From the NCBI GenBank assembly GCA_003117195.1, contig BDSI01000089.1, positions 434,001-498,000 on the forward strand: DNA of 64,000 nt. Direction: 5' to 3'. Source of the DNA: Eudorina sp. 2006-703-Eu-15 (taxonomy: Eukaryota > Chlorophyta > Chlorophyceae > Chlamydomonadales > Volvocaceae). Below the pieces are notes generated by a model, which saw only the letters and a list, made by a program, of their open reading frames with translations, searched no databases and was not told where the DNA came from. Made by a program: the position numbers and the translations under genes. Positions 44,549 to 56,666 of the stretch are shown one piece after another (position 1 is the first letter of the stretch; every line of letters starts with the position of its first letter).

Positions 44549-47240
44549 TTATCGCGAACCCGACGAGGTCGATGATCCGCTTGACGAGGACGAAGTGGAC
44601 GACGAGCTCCGGCTTGGGCTGCTGCTGAACCGATCCGACGAGCTGCTCCGTCCCCGCCCTTGCCGCCGGGCAGGCGACTGTGCCCGCCCACCCTGCGTGC
44701 ACAACGCGGCAAAGGAAGCATTTAGGCATCGCACACAAACAGCATAACCCTTCGGACAACATACTGTCCTTTCCAGTCCAAGATACAACTGCCGCCTCAC
44801 CCTGGGTGCCACTGCCGGTGACCGCGAGCGAGAACGCGACTGCGGTCGCCGCCGTCCCCCACCAGGAGGCGACCTGCGCGGCGGGCTGCGGCGCGCCGGT
44901 GACCGCCGCCGCACAGGCGACGCGGCTCGCCGCTGCGGCGGCGACAGCGGGCGGCGGCCCCCTTGGTAGCCACGCGGGGGGCTGCGGCTGCGCGGCCTGC
45001 ACAAACACGCGGACGGGTGGCAGACCGTTTGAAACTGCGGCCGATAGGCACCAGGTATTTCATGAAAGCAAACCAGCCATGGCCAAAGCTGAGCGTGTTT
45101 AGCAGTCGATAGCAGGAAACGGAGTGCAGGTTTGCCAGAACAGCAGGGCAAAGGCACGCCATGGGAGCGGAATAACAAAGCCACGAAATGAACCGCACTA
45201 GTACGAATACAAAATGAAAAGTCGCATTGCCTACAATAATAAGTCGCATTGCCTACAATAATATGCCATAATATGTACGGGCTTCCGGGCTTCGTTGCCT
45301 GCCCGGATGAGGCGCGCTTCCGGGCTCAGCTGCAGGTCAGTGCGCTGTGAGCGCAGACCCTGGCGACCTTACGGGCTGTACTGTTATACCTCGCAGGCCC
45401 CCAATGGTAACTCAGTCGCTGCTTACATCGTTGGCTCGCGCCGAAGCCCTTCCGCGTATCACCGTCAATGCATTGCCATACGGCCATTGCCATTTCATTT
45501 TCAGGTTCCTACGGTAAATGTACTGGTAACCGGTTTAGGTCGGGCGGGTTTCCTGCTAAACATCGCACGAGCGAATTCCCACGCTGAAGCGCCACGGCGT
45601 TACCCCATGTACCTCCACCTCCCAAGCCAGTCAGTCGAAAGGCAAATGATGAATGCGTCTGAAAGTCACTCACCGTGGCGGAGAGCGAGACCTGCCGCCA
45701 CCAGGCCGACTTGGAGGCGAGCGCCGCCTCACGGGGCTGACCCCCCTGCGCGGCGGGCTGACCCCGCCGCGACGAGGCGGGCTGCCGCCGCCCCTGCGCG
45801 GCGGGCTGGGCCCTCGCCGCGGCGGGCTGGGCCCTCGCCGCGGCGGGCTGACTCCGCGACGTGGTGGGCTGCCGCCACCCCGGCGCGGAGGGCTCCCCGG
45901 GCCCCTGCGGGGCGGACTACCTCCCCGGCGTGGCGGGCTCATACCCCGGCGTGGAGGACTGGCGCCGCCCCGGCGTGGAGGGCTGAGGCCCCGACGAGGC
46001 GGGCTGCCGCCCCGGCGGGGTGGGCTCAAACCGGCGCGTCGTGGCGGGCTGCCACCCCGCCGCGGCGGCGATGGGCCTCGTCCAGGAGGCGGCGGCAGCG
46101 GCAATGGCGGTGGCGGCGGCGGTGACCGTTTCTTGGGAAGGATGACGAAGTTTACCCTGGGGACAAGATCACGGCCCGGTAAACCCATTCAGTTCAGGCA
46201 CTGCGGGGCACTTCTGGCTTGTCCATGCGTGTGGTACGCTTATCCCGGACTTCATGGCAGCACAAACCAACACGTGGTCCTCACTCCGCCATACATATAC
46301 AGCAAATGGTATACAAGCCCCCAAATGACTGGCCGGCTCAAAAGGTCGCCCAGGTACTTGTGTTGCAATTGCGCTCGGGAACAGCAGCACCTCACAGACA
46401 TTTCGTGTATCTGCATTCCTTGTATACGCCCACTCGTCAGTTGCCAGTCACTGTCACACACCTGACGACATTCCCATCGATTTGTCCGTTATTCATGTAG
46501 TCCAGCGCTCGCTCTGCATCCTCATGGTTGTCAAACTCAACGTGTGCAAAGCCCCGCGGAAGATTCACAGCGCGGTCCATCGCAAGCTCCACAGATTTCA
46601 GGGCGCCGTAGCTGCTGAAGATCTCCCGGATGTGATCCTCGGTCACGTTGCGGGTGAGGTTTCCCACGACGAGCCGCGTGGCACCTCCATCGGCCCCCGT
46701 GTCCTGCCCGGCACAGGCGCCATGCGCACGACTATGAGATGGCTTGGCAACATATCAAGGCGCACCACCTACGCGTGCTAGTGCATGGGGTCGTGCCGGG
46801 GCATGCGTGCTCGCATAAACGCACAACGGCACCCCGAAGTAGTCACTGGATACCCGCAAGCACAAACAAGGAGACAAAGCCGAGTGAGGATTCTCATGCT
46901 AATGTCACGTACCCTCGCCGGTTTTGGGCTCTGCGGGCCATCCCCGTTCGCGTGCGCGTCCTTGCCCTCCCGTTCGGGGGCCCGCCCTCGTGGTGACGGC
47001 GACCGGCTCGGGCTGCACGGGCAGGTGTGACCGATATCAATACATGTCCCATGTCTGAAAGTACTTGTCGTTAATGTAGTAAGCAGGTGTCAGCTGCTGG
47101 CTTCAAGATCACCTGGACCCGGAGCTTTGCGACCCGCTTGATCGACTACTGCTTCCGCTGCTGCGACTTCCACTGGTACCACTGGAGCCTGAACTACCGG
47201 AGGTCGATGAGCTTCCACGAGACCGTGAAGGGCTGGCCAT
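44549..47240 (-). CDS. SR45: SR45/RNPS1-type RS-RRM-RS splicing factor
   Basis: Nuclear SR-like protein that joins spliceosome and exon-junction complexes. Exons: 47240-47113, 47012-46913, 46703-46462, 46156-45674, 44996-44801, 44677-44549; phases close to 425 residues. Order: a Ser/Arg/Gly N-terminal RS domain (MASPSRSRG and Ser runs); one RRM from about residue 86 to 157 with RNP2 LVVGNL and RNP1 RGFAHVEF; then a long C-terminal RS/PR domain built from SPPRRG repeats and ending in a Ser-rich tail. AMDRAVNLPRG inside the RRM is the SR45 signature and separates it from classical SR proteins. The C-terminal repeat exon (46156-45674) is almost pure SPPRRG and so has an extreme base composition. 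It is divergently arranged with the kinase gene and its 3' end lies close to the start of LEPA on the same strand. Confidence 0.9.
45505..45565 (+). repeat. Dispersed intronic repeat family 1, diverged copy D
   Basis: GGTTCCTACGGTAAATGTAC, then TCGGGCGGGTTTCCTGCTAA and ACATCGCAC follow the same order as copies A and B but with many substitutions. It lies in the fourth SR45 intron, outside LEPA. Confidence 0.45.
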
Positions 47241-47672
47241 GCGACACCCGTCTGCGCCGACCCGTGTTGAGGCGGCTGTATGAAAATGTCCTAACAAAAT
47301 AAATTGAACGGGATTTTGCAAGATTCCGACAAAGCCAAGTTAATGCGACAGTCGTTTCACGGCGGCACGTCCTCTTCTTACTCCGCTGCGTGAGGAAGAC
47401 TTCCAATCATGGCTTTCGTTAACTGCAAGACTGTGCGTTTTGTAAGCTTATAGAGTTTCGTCAACTTTCCCATTTTCAGGTACGACGGTTTGGGAAACTG
47501 CAAGCTGGTTTGGCGCACGTTTGGCAATCCGCTGCCAGCGCAGGCGCCCCTGAAAGGTTTGACAGATGGATAGGCTCTATATTACAGGGAACTCCCACAG
47601 TCTCCGACACGGCCTGGTGTGAGTTTACGGGTGCCGTCCCTGTGGCAAGAAGGCAAGCCAATCTGAAAAAAG
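47241..47672. promoter_or_regulatory. Shared divergent upstream region of SR45 and the STE20-type kinase
   Basis: The two start codons are 432 bases apart and point away from each other, so promoters and both 5' UTRs must share this stretch. No TATA box or other named element is obvious. Confidence 0.45.
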
Positions 47673-50600
47673 ATGGAGCGTGCCTTGACTGGCCTCACCG
47701 CCAAGCTGACTTCCAGGAAAAGCACGAAGGATTTCGCCACCCTTGCCGGTGGAAAGTAAGCGTCTCTCCGACCCGCTTCTTGCTTAACTAGCGATAGAAG
47801 ATTGACGTGGGATTTCGTTTTTACCCTAGAGATTGGCCGACCGAAGCAAGCTCTTATGAAATCCTGGACGACTGCGGTCGCGGCGTCAGTGCCACGGTGA
47901 GCGTCGAGGGCATAGCGGGGTTGCAGTCAACAGCGCGTTCCCCTAATTGACAATGCAAACTGTTACTGTCATGCAGGTCCATCGTGCGAAATGCGTGACC
48001 AACGGCGCCGAAGTGGCGGTGAAATTGATGAACCTGGAGAGCATGAACTGCGACCTGGTACGGGCCGGCCGCGGTGCTGAAATACATAAATGATATCTGA
48101 CCCCCGTTTGTGACTCGATTGCGTGCAGGATGAGATTATCCACGAGGCGCAGACGATGCGGATGTATAACCACCCCAACATTCTTCCGCTATACTGCTCG
48201 TTTGTACATGAGCAGGAGCTCTGGATGGTTATGCCTTTTGTCTCGGGGGGGTCCGTGCTGCATATCATGAAGTATGCTCACCCCGAGGTGCGCAGGGGTT
48301 GCTGGGGTGTGTACGTGTGTGTTTCGGGGCCGTGGCCAATCGACGAGGGCATGACCACCACTTCCTCGTGGTATTCTGCCTCTTCAGGGACTTCATGAGA
48401 CGATTATCGCGACTATTGGTCGGGAGGTGCTGAAGGGCCTGGACTACGTGCATAAGAATGGCAGTATCCACCGTGATGTCAAGGTGAGAGAGCAAAATGG
48501 TGTTGGCCATCGCGGTCCTTCGCGCCGCGTCGTGATCTCAGCATGGGGTCCCGGCGATCGCTGCAGGCGGGAAACATTTTGGTTGATGGTGAGGGTAACG
48601 TAAAGCTGGGCGATTTCGGCGTCGCTGCCAGCCTGGAACGCGGTGGCTCGTGGGGCCATGACAAGCAGGCGCGCATGACTTTCGTGGGCACGCCCTGCTG
48701 GATGGCGCCCGAGGTGATGGAGCAGACGTCCGGGTGAGGAAGCCGGCGGCAGGCGCGCGTTGGGCATGGGCAAGCGGAATGATGTAGGCCGCTCTCAGGG
48801 TGATCCAGGCGACGTTGCACTTGCACGGCGGCTGACAGCATGTCTGACAGCTATCGGGGTGGGGAGACATGAGGGCTCTACCTCTCTCAGTTCTCCCGTC
48901 AGTTCTCTGGCATTTGGACGCTGGGTGAAGGCCGCGATGGGTGCCGCCGTGGAACCCTCGTAGGTACGATTTCTCTGCCGACATCTGGTCCTTTGGCATC
49001 ACGCTGCTGGAGATGTGCCACGGTCACGCGCCGTTCGCGAAGTTCCCGCCCATGAAGGTGCTCCTCATGACCTTGCAAAACCCTGCGCCCACGCTGGAGG
49101 ATAAGGGGCAGAAGCATTTCTCAAAGGTTGGTCACACGGTGCCGTATTGCCCTGCGTTCTTCCCGTTGACAGCGTTTGTTTGGGTGCACCCGGGTCCATT
49201 ATGAATGCGCCGTTCCGCGCCGCGAGAGCACTGCCCGTGTCGCTTGTGAGTCGATCAACAATGCTTGGCCGTGCAACTTGGAGAGAACGCTCTGGTACCG
49301 GCCCCGTGTCTGCTGCTTGCAGGCACTGAAGGACCTCGTGACGCGGTGCTTGCAAAAGGAGAGGGATAGACGCCCCACAGCCGCGCAGCTCCTGGAGCAC
49401 AAATTCTTCAGGGTGGGCAGGGTGGGCGGGATCACCATCGAGAGCGACGATGCAGCTGGGGTCGTCCTGCGAAGCATGTTGATGCGCACGGATGCACGGG
49501 GAGGTGGAAGGGATACAGAGCAAAGGCAAGCGGGGCGACGGGGGTCTGGCTCGACCTCATACACAACTTGGATGCACGCCGACCTCCCTTGAACCACGTT
49601 CCTTCCCGGCCACCTTTCTGCCCATAACCCAGATCGCCAAGGACGCGAAGTACTTGAAAGACAACCTGGTGGGCGGCCTGCCGCCGCTGAGTGATCGGGT
49701 GAACCGGATTCGGACGGGCATGGCAGCCACCAACAAGCAGGACAATGACCGCAACCTGGAGAAGTCCCAGGTGTGTGGTAGTGGGCCTCCCGTGAACACG
49801 CACGGGGTCAGCTCGCCAAGAGTGCGCAGTGCGAACAGCGTCCCAGCGGCTGCTTCACACCGACTATTAATGGCGAGCAGGAGCCGGCAAAGCGGGCGGC
49901 GAGCGTCAGCTGGAGGGTTCGCGGGGTCGGATGGAAATGTAATTTGTTGGTAAATGGCGAGGAGGTGATGGTGGCCGCTTGGTGGCGATGGGTGTTGGAT
50001 TGCAGGAGGAGTACCGGAAGGGTGTCAGCTCCTGGAACTTCGACTTGGCAGCACTCAAGGCGCAGGCCGCTCTGGAGCCAGACGATGACACCACGCATGG
50101 CGCCGCGAACCTGCTGCCCACCATCACCGAAAGCGACGAGCGGGAGGAGACGTTGTCGGGCGCCACCGCAGCTGCAGCGGCGCAGTTCGTGGCGGCGCTG
50201 GGGCCGCCCGGCGCCTTGGAAGCGGCCTCGACGCGGCCGACGTCAGCGTTCGGTAAGCCATCAGCGCGGGAGACGGGGGCAATGCGGCAGGGAGCCTCCG
50301 GTGGATCAGGGAGCCTCCGGTGGATCAGGGAGCCTCCGGTGGATCAGGGAGCCTCCGGTGGATCAGTGGGGTTGCTTGGAGATCCCACTTGCGGGAGACG
50401 GGACACGCGGGAGTGCTGCAGACCCTTGCATGGCCGCGCGGCAGGAGGGGCGGAAGTTGGGGCGGCTGCTGTTCGTTCCAATCAAGCATGGGTGCGGCTG
50501 TGGTTGCCGCAGGGCAATGCAGGGGGCACGGCACGCGGCCCCGGGCGCCGCGCGTTGTGGGTCGGGCTGTACCCGCACGGCCTCTGCCTAGCCACGGACC

Positions 50601-53343
50601 TTCACCCGCTGTCGACCCTCGCGCCGCAGCGTTACCTCACCAGAGGATGATCCCCATGCTTGCCTGTGTGGATGCGCAGCCACGATAAGCGGGCAAGACC
50701 CCACGATAAAGACCAACGCGGTGCTGCCGGTGCTCCCATCGCCCACATCGGACGGTATGTGTGTCGGGCGCTGCTGTACGCGTTTGCCAAAAAAAGCGTT
50801 TCTCGCTCTAATACGCAAGACGTGGAGTTTGTGATGTGCACTGAGCGTCGTCTGTTGTTTAGATCGTCATCAGCATAGGCTTGGCGCATACCTGATGTAA
50901 ACACATGCTGCTCCGGCGATCATGCAGCTGATGTGCTTTGTAGCTCTGCAATCGCTCGAACATGCACCCTGCTGTCGCGGTTCTGGTCGCATCCCAACAG
51001 GGGTCGCGGCTGGGGACAGCGGGGTAGCCGGTGCTGGGGAGCAGCGGAGCAACCCGCCCGGGGAAATGCCTCCCCAGTCCCCGGGCGGCGCCGTCAGTCC
51101 AGCGGCGGGCCTTAGTCGTGAGGGCAGCTTGGGCGGAAACCTTGGCGGGCTGGCCACGACGCCCACTGCGATCACGAAGCAGAAAAAGGTGAGGGGCCTG
51201 AGCCTGAGCGGGTGGGAGCACACCGGGTCACCGCAGCTGTGCTGGCATGCCTGCTATTGGCAAGTCGCATTCGTCGTGTCGCACCCGTAGGGTAACCGGA
51301 ATCTTCCAATGGGCCACGACGTGCACGGCTGCATATAGCGCTCCAGGTTGAGATTGTGCCATGCTCTTGTCCGGGGTCTCAATGCACCACAGGGTCGGTT
51401 TGAGGTCAGCGAGCACCCCATGGTGCCCACGGCAACCTCAACAGCGCCAGTACCCGCGCCAGCGTCAGCGCCGGCACTGGCCGGACCGGCGCCGGCGCAG
51501 CCCATGGCGACGCAGCTATCTCTTCCGCAGCCTGCGCCCACGATCAGCGGCAGCACGGTTTCATCGATGCCTACCAACAGCGGGCCATCCATCTCTGGCG
51601 GCACCGTTCCCGACCTGAGAGAACTGCGGGCCTCGACCCCCGGACTGGAGGGGGCCGAGGCGGCCATGGAAGGGCCGCTGGTGCCGATCAAGACGGAAGT
51701 GGAGGAGTCAGTGACGAGCGTGGAGCCGAAGCAGCGCGGCAGGTTCAAAATCGTTGCGGAACAGGGGACCGTGGAAGTAAGTTTAGGGTTGGGAAGGTAG
51801 CCGGGGATTGTCTAGTCACTTCGAATCGCGGGGAATTCAAAGAAGGCACGCCACATAATGGGTCGTTTGTGCCCGTCATAGACTCGGTGCAGGTGTCACA
51901 CTGTGAGGGTTGTTGAGCGGTGACCGGGTCTATGAGATGGGCATCACGCATTTGGCGTCAGGAGGCGGGACTGCGATCTCGGGGTACGACTGTGGGCCGT
52001 TTGGGGTTGAGGAAAGGCACGTCCAGCCGAACTGTTTAGCAGTGTCGATCCGCCACTGCTCCAACCCTCCCGCCCGCCGTCCCGGCCCCTCCTCCTCGCC
52101 CCTTTGTGCCGGTCGCGCAGTCACGGCCCCTGTCCAAAGCTTCCTCGATGGCCAACCTTAGCGACAGCAGCAAGGACGCCTCCAAGCCTCGCAGCGACGG
52201 TGGCAGCCTTCTGGGCAAGCCCCCGCAGGCGCCAAGCTCCATGGTGACTTCGGTGTCGGTGGTGCTGCCCAAGCTGCAGGAGCTGTTGGACCACGCGGCC
52301 GCACACCAGGCGGCCATACAGGTGCGAGATAGGGTGCCGGTTGGGTTGGGTCCAGGGCCAGCTGGAGATGGCGCGGGCATGCGGCGGCATGAGCCGGACA
52401 GTACAGTGCGGAGAAGAAGCGGGTGCTGCGTTTTGAAGATAGCCCCACCCGGCGACGATGTGGGGAAGAAGCGAATGTTGGGACATGCAGGTCGCATCCA
52501 TGTGGGTGACGGTATGTCGACAAAGCGGTCGCAAGCCGTGTATCGTTTGTACTTTGCCCGTCGATCGTTGCACGCACGACCTAGTCGCCAGACAGCAGCT
52601 GGGCCATTTTACCGTGCGGGTCGGTGAACGCCCTGGATGGACGTGTCCTGCGCTGTGTTCGGCCGTGGTTGTGTCCCGCAGAAGCTGGTCAGTGCGGTGC
52701 AGGACTGCGAGAAGGGGCGGGTGCCGCTGCTGCTCTCTCGCTCGCAATCCACAAAATCGCTCTTCGACACGGCAACGGGGGAGGGCGCAGACGACTTGCG
52801 GCTACAGGTTTCGGAGCTGCGGTCCAGGGTGAGTCGAAGTCGGGGCAGTGACCCGGGCAAGCGACCTAGGCGTCCGTCACCCTCGCATGCACAGGGCAGG
52901 GAGATGGTGCACAGGGTTGCCATACGTTGCATCGTGGCCACGTCTTTCTGCTCGTCATACTCTTGGCTGCGTTGGCCAGTGAGGGCAAAGCCTGCAGGGG
53001 CGATGTTGATGGTACGTCATTACAGTGACAAGTAACCCTGAGGCCCCCATCACGCTGGCTTGCTTTTCTTCCGCCTGTGCATTCGCAGCTCGTTGCGTTG
53101 GAGGAGGAGAACTCCCGGTTGCGGGAACGGAACAAGGTGCTGGAGACGCTGCACAGCGCAGCGCACACGGTGCGGTTCAACCTGCCCGAATCGACCGGTG
53201 GGCCTACCCCCTCGTCGGTCATCAGCACGAAGCCGGACGGTATAGTCGTGCCCCAGCTGCCTTCTCAGCAGCAGGCGGCGCCGCAGCCCTCGCCGACAGG
53301 ACAGCAGCAGCAGGCGACGTCCTTGTCACCACAGCAGACGTGA
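47673..53343 (+). CDS. STE20/FRAY-type Ser/Thr protein kinase
   Basis: Exons: 47673-47755, 47830-47896, 47977-48057, 48129-48287, 48388-48483, 48567-48733, 48964-49126, 49323-49412, 49633-49770, 50006-50252, 51001-51188, 51393-51776, 52121-52321, 52682-52828, 53089-53343. Phases close to 821 residues. The kinase domain is complete: [10 protein letters not shown] (Gly loop), VAVKLM (Lys66), HRDVK (Asp160), DFG (178-180), [10 protein letters not shown] and ADIWSFG, ending in [14 protein letters not shown]. The sequence after the domain ([21 protein letters not shown]) is typical of plant FRAY/OSR1-like STE20 kinases. The tail is disordered with two GRF motifs ([16 protein letters not shown]) and a final coiled coil ([21 protein letters not shown]). 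Substrates cannot be read from sequence; osmotic or ion-transport signalling is a family-based guess. The short 3' exons are less certain than the kinase core. Confidence 0.9.
50291..50366 (+). repeat. 19-base tandem repeat in a kinase intron
   Basis: Four perfect copies of GGAGCCTCCGGTGGATCAG, just after the exon ending at 50252. A long frame runs through it but the good donor at 50253 (GTAAGC) places it in the intron. Confidence 0.95.
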
Positions 53344-54543
53344 CTGCCACAGCCGCAGCTGCCGCCACCAGCGTCATGAGCCTGGGGCGGTCTGGCGTCG
53401 CGATCCTGTCCTAGGACTTTTCGCACCGATTATGGGGTCGGGACCGCTGCGATCGTGACTCGCGTCGCGGAGGCGGGGTTCAGACTGTCACCACCGCACG
53501 CCGGGTGCTGAGCGCTGGATGATTGTGAGGGCAGCCGGGCGAAATCGAGGTCTCTGGGAGACTGTTCAAAAAACCTACTTGCTGTACACTAGTGCGCTTG
53601 CGCTTTGGACGAGCATCGTGTTGTGTATGCCTACCTTCACGCGTGTGGTGAACGTCACCGTGCTTGCTGCTCACTAGCAGCTGGGCTGGAAGTGGGGTGG
53701 GGTGATGCGTGGGGGCCGCGGCCGCGTGAGTGGCACGCGGTTTGGGATCAGGGAGGGGTGTGCAGTGACCGTGAGAGGTGTGTGATTCTTATGATGAACT
53801 GACGTGCTGGTTGCGTCCGATCGGGGTGCGTTGACACATGGCGGGTGATAGCGTGTTATTAGGTGACGGTGATGGTGGCAGCGATTAGGAACTGCAGCGG
53901 GCCACTTCCACTGCAGAGCAAAGCGTCCTCAAGGTGAGGGGATGCGACCTCCGGCCGCTTTTGAGGCGGGGCGGGAGCCCATGCCTTGAGTTGTTGGGTC
54001 GCAGAGAAAGAGGCGTCTGTTGCCGACTGAGATGTATATTGGAGGTTGCTCTGTGATTCTGTCATGGCAGCATCTTGAATGTGGCAGCGAGATGCCTTCA
54101 ATCTGTGGCCAGTGACGTTATCGAATCCCTTTCCAAGCTTATGCGTCTTCCGAAGTTCTTGGACAACAGTTGTTTCACTCGTAGAGCCTTCAGTTCGTTC
54201 GTGGGAAGCCACCAGGTAGAGGTAAGCCATGTCACAAGTCCCCTTTGATACAACACACTGACCGCGTTGTCCATTCTCCACGATTATAAGCAACCAGCAT
54301 CGCACTTCTACTGCACCGCTTGAGGAGACGCGATTCATAACGACCTCCCCGGTACAGCATCGCCACAACGCGCAGCAGGCTTGGCCTACCAAGCAGTGCA
54401 GCAACCCAGCCGCCGCTCCGCCATGCATGATCAGGGACGAGGTGCTCACGCTTCTCAGCGCTCGCCCCTGTGACAACAACACATCCCCGTCGGCAACGGC
54501 AGAGGCCGGCACCCCGTCATCCGTATGTTCCTGTCCACGGGTG
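53344..54543. other. Spacer between convergent genes
   Basis: Holds the 3' UTRs of the kinase gene (+) and the glycine-rich protein gene (-). The minus-strand frame over 53859-54755 is an extension beyond the latter's stop and shows no family match. No clear TGTAA was found close to either stop. Confidence 0.5.
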
Positions 54544-56253
54544 TCAGGCCGCGCGCGGCTGCCCCACAATCCTCTCGTACTCCGCCTGGCGGCCCGGCGC
54601 CGCCCAGTACTCGTCCAACTTGCCCTCGAGCTTGGCCCGGCGGTAGGCCCGGCGGTCCGCCTCCATGGGGTCCAGCCGGTCCTTAACTGCCTGCAGCTTG
54701 GCGGGGTCCACCTCGTCTGGTTTGCCGTCGGCGCGCTCAAAGTAGCGCAGCGCATAGGCCTTGTGGAACAGGTCCCTGTCGCTCTCCGACAGCTGCTTGG
54801 GGTACCTGCGGGCGCGCATAAGCGCGGTCGGGGCGGCGCCAGCCTTGCAGTCCTGACCTAGATGGACCCAACGATGCGTGCCAAGCAACGACCACCGCAG
54901 ATGGCTCTTAAACAGGCCATCTCGACGCATGGGGAGTTGAGGGATCAACACGAGCTTTGTGAGTGCCGCTCCGCGCCGCGCCGTATCGTCCGTGCTTGAA
55001 GGTCTTAGGCTGCGATGTGTGGGTTCCTACTGCGTCTTCTGGCCGACCGGTACGGTCTCAAGTTCCTCACCCAGCAAGCAACAAGCTTGTTACTGGCCTT
55101 CTGACCGTGGCTCGTCCTGCCCGTCCGGCGGCCCGTTCACCCGGCGAACCCCGGCTCCAACACTACTGGTCACCTCAACGCGTCACACACTCACTTGAGT
55201 TCCGCGAACGCATACGCCGCCTCCTTGGGCGTGTAGTTTTGCAGCACCTCGTACACCTTGGAGGTGCTCTCCTCCGCCTCCTCGTCACCCGGCAGCTTCC
55301 AGCCCAGCACGTGGCGCTCAAACCACTCGATCAGCTCAAAGAACTTGCCGACGACCCGCTCGCCGGCCTGCTGAGGGGCGCCCACAGCTACCAGCAGCTC
55401 CGTTTGGACAAACCAGTTTAGAGACCTGCGACGCGCGGGGTGGTGCGGAAAAGAGCGGTTCGACAGCACCGAAAACAGAGCCGAGTCGACAGAAACTTTG
55501 TATTCAGATGTACAGATGTGGATCAGGTTAGGGCGGGGTGTATGTTGTATGTGGTGTACAGCATCATCAGGGTTCAGGGACGTGAAAAAGACTCAGGTTC
55601 GTGGCCTTGGATACAGGTAATGACCGAGCGAGGGATCGAACGACAGAAAGTTTGATCCAATCAAGTTTATACCTGTGAAGGAAGCTGGAGAAAGCGAGGA
55701 AGAGGCCAAGGTTGGTCAGCAGCACCCAAGAGCCCTTCAGGAGCTCCAAGAACTCCTCCTGGATGGGCTTCTCACCGCCCGGTTCCGCACCACCGCCCGA
55801 AAAGAAGCCCCCGCCTCCTCCGCCACCTCCGCCACCGCCTCCTGGCGGGCCACCTGCGCCTCCCCCACCGCCAAACATGCTCTGAAGCGGATTCTTGGGC
55901 TGCTGGCTGACCGGCTTGGGCGGCTCGACGGGCTTCGCTGCCTTTTTGCTCGCATCGGGAGCTGGTTTCTTTTTTCCAAAGGATTGCTGCAGGTCAATTG
56001 GGGATGGTCAGCGTGCAATTGCGACAGCCTGGTGTCTTACGAAAGTCCAATTCGGCAAGCAGCGCCCCACCTCTAAAGCTCGCCGCGCAGCATCCTCCTT
56101 GTCCTTGCCTCCACCGCCTTTACCACCCAAGGGATTCCAGTTGGCAACAGTTACGAGTTGCCGCCGGACAAGCGCAGAGCCTACTGCTGGCAAGCGTGCG
56201 CCTGCGCAGCCTCGGCAGCTCTTCGTGGGCTGCCTAAGCTGCCCAGTACGCAT
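54544..56253 (-). CDS. Glycine-rich, probably plastid-targeted membrane protein of unknown function
   Basis: Exons: 56253-56071, 55986-55673, 55425-55195, 54805-54544; phases close to 329 residues. The N-terminus (RQPTKSCRGCAGARLPAV, Arg/Ala-rich with no acidic residues) looks like a chloroplast transit peptide. After a Lys/Pro-rich linker comes a run of about 25 mainly Gly residues. Then follow KPIQEEFLELL, one hydrophobic segment (WVLLTNLGLFLAFSSFL) that could span a membrane, and a soluble C-terminal half with WFERHVLGWKLPGDEE, TPKEAAYAFAELKYPKQL and DEYWAAPGRQAEYERI. I do not recognise the family. The conserved-looking soluble half suggests a real, probably green-lineage protein. It is divergent from the SET gene. 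Confidence 0.8.
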
Positions 56254-56666
56254 GTTGATGATTTTAATCCAGATCTGCGTTAGAGCCTTCTAAAGGGACT
56301 TTCGGTTGTGGTAAAGACGCACCGTGGCGGCAGCACACCCTTCACTGCTTTGTTAGCGCATTTCTGTTTCCTGCGAAGTCACACTATGCAACTGAAGTTT
56401 GAATGCAACGAAATTCTGCACCGATCTGACCACGTCGTCCAGGTCGTTGTGGTAACGGCAACCGTTTCCAATAATGTCTGCGCGTCTACGGTTCTGTGTC
56501 CTGCGAACTCGTAGTATGATTCCGCAGTTAATTGAGAGGAAGTGCCATTTCATCGACAATTTCAAGTATTGCAATCTATTGAAACATCAATTATCGGAAA
56601 CACGGAGTATCCAAATCCTTCGCTCCCTAAACTGTTGCGGTCAGTACAAGCTTGAGTGGAATCGAA
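56254..56666. promoter_or_regulatory. Shared divergent upstream region of the glycine-rich protein and SET methyltransferase genes
   Basis: 413 bases separate the two start codons. The stretch is more AT-rich than the flanking exons. No defined element is visible. Confidence 0.45.

Noticed and set aside
45653..46465. 270-codon plus-strand frame (Arg-Gly-Gly-Leu repeats)
   Set aside because: Antisense shadow of the SR45 SPPRRG exon.
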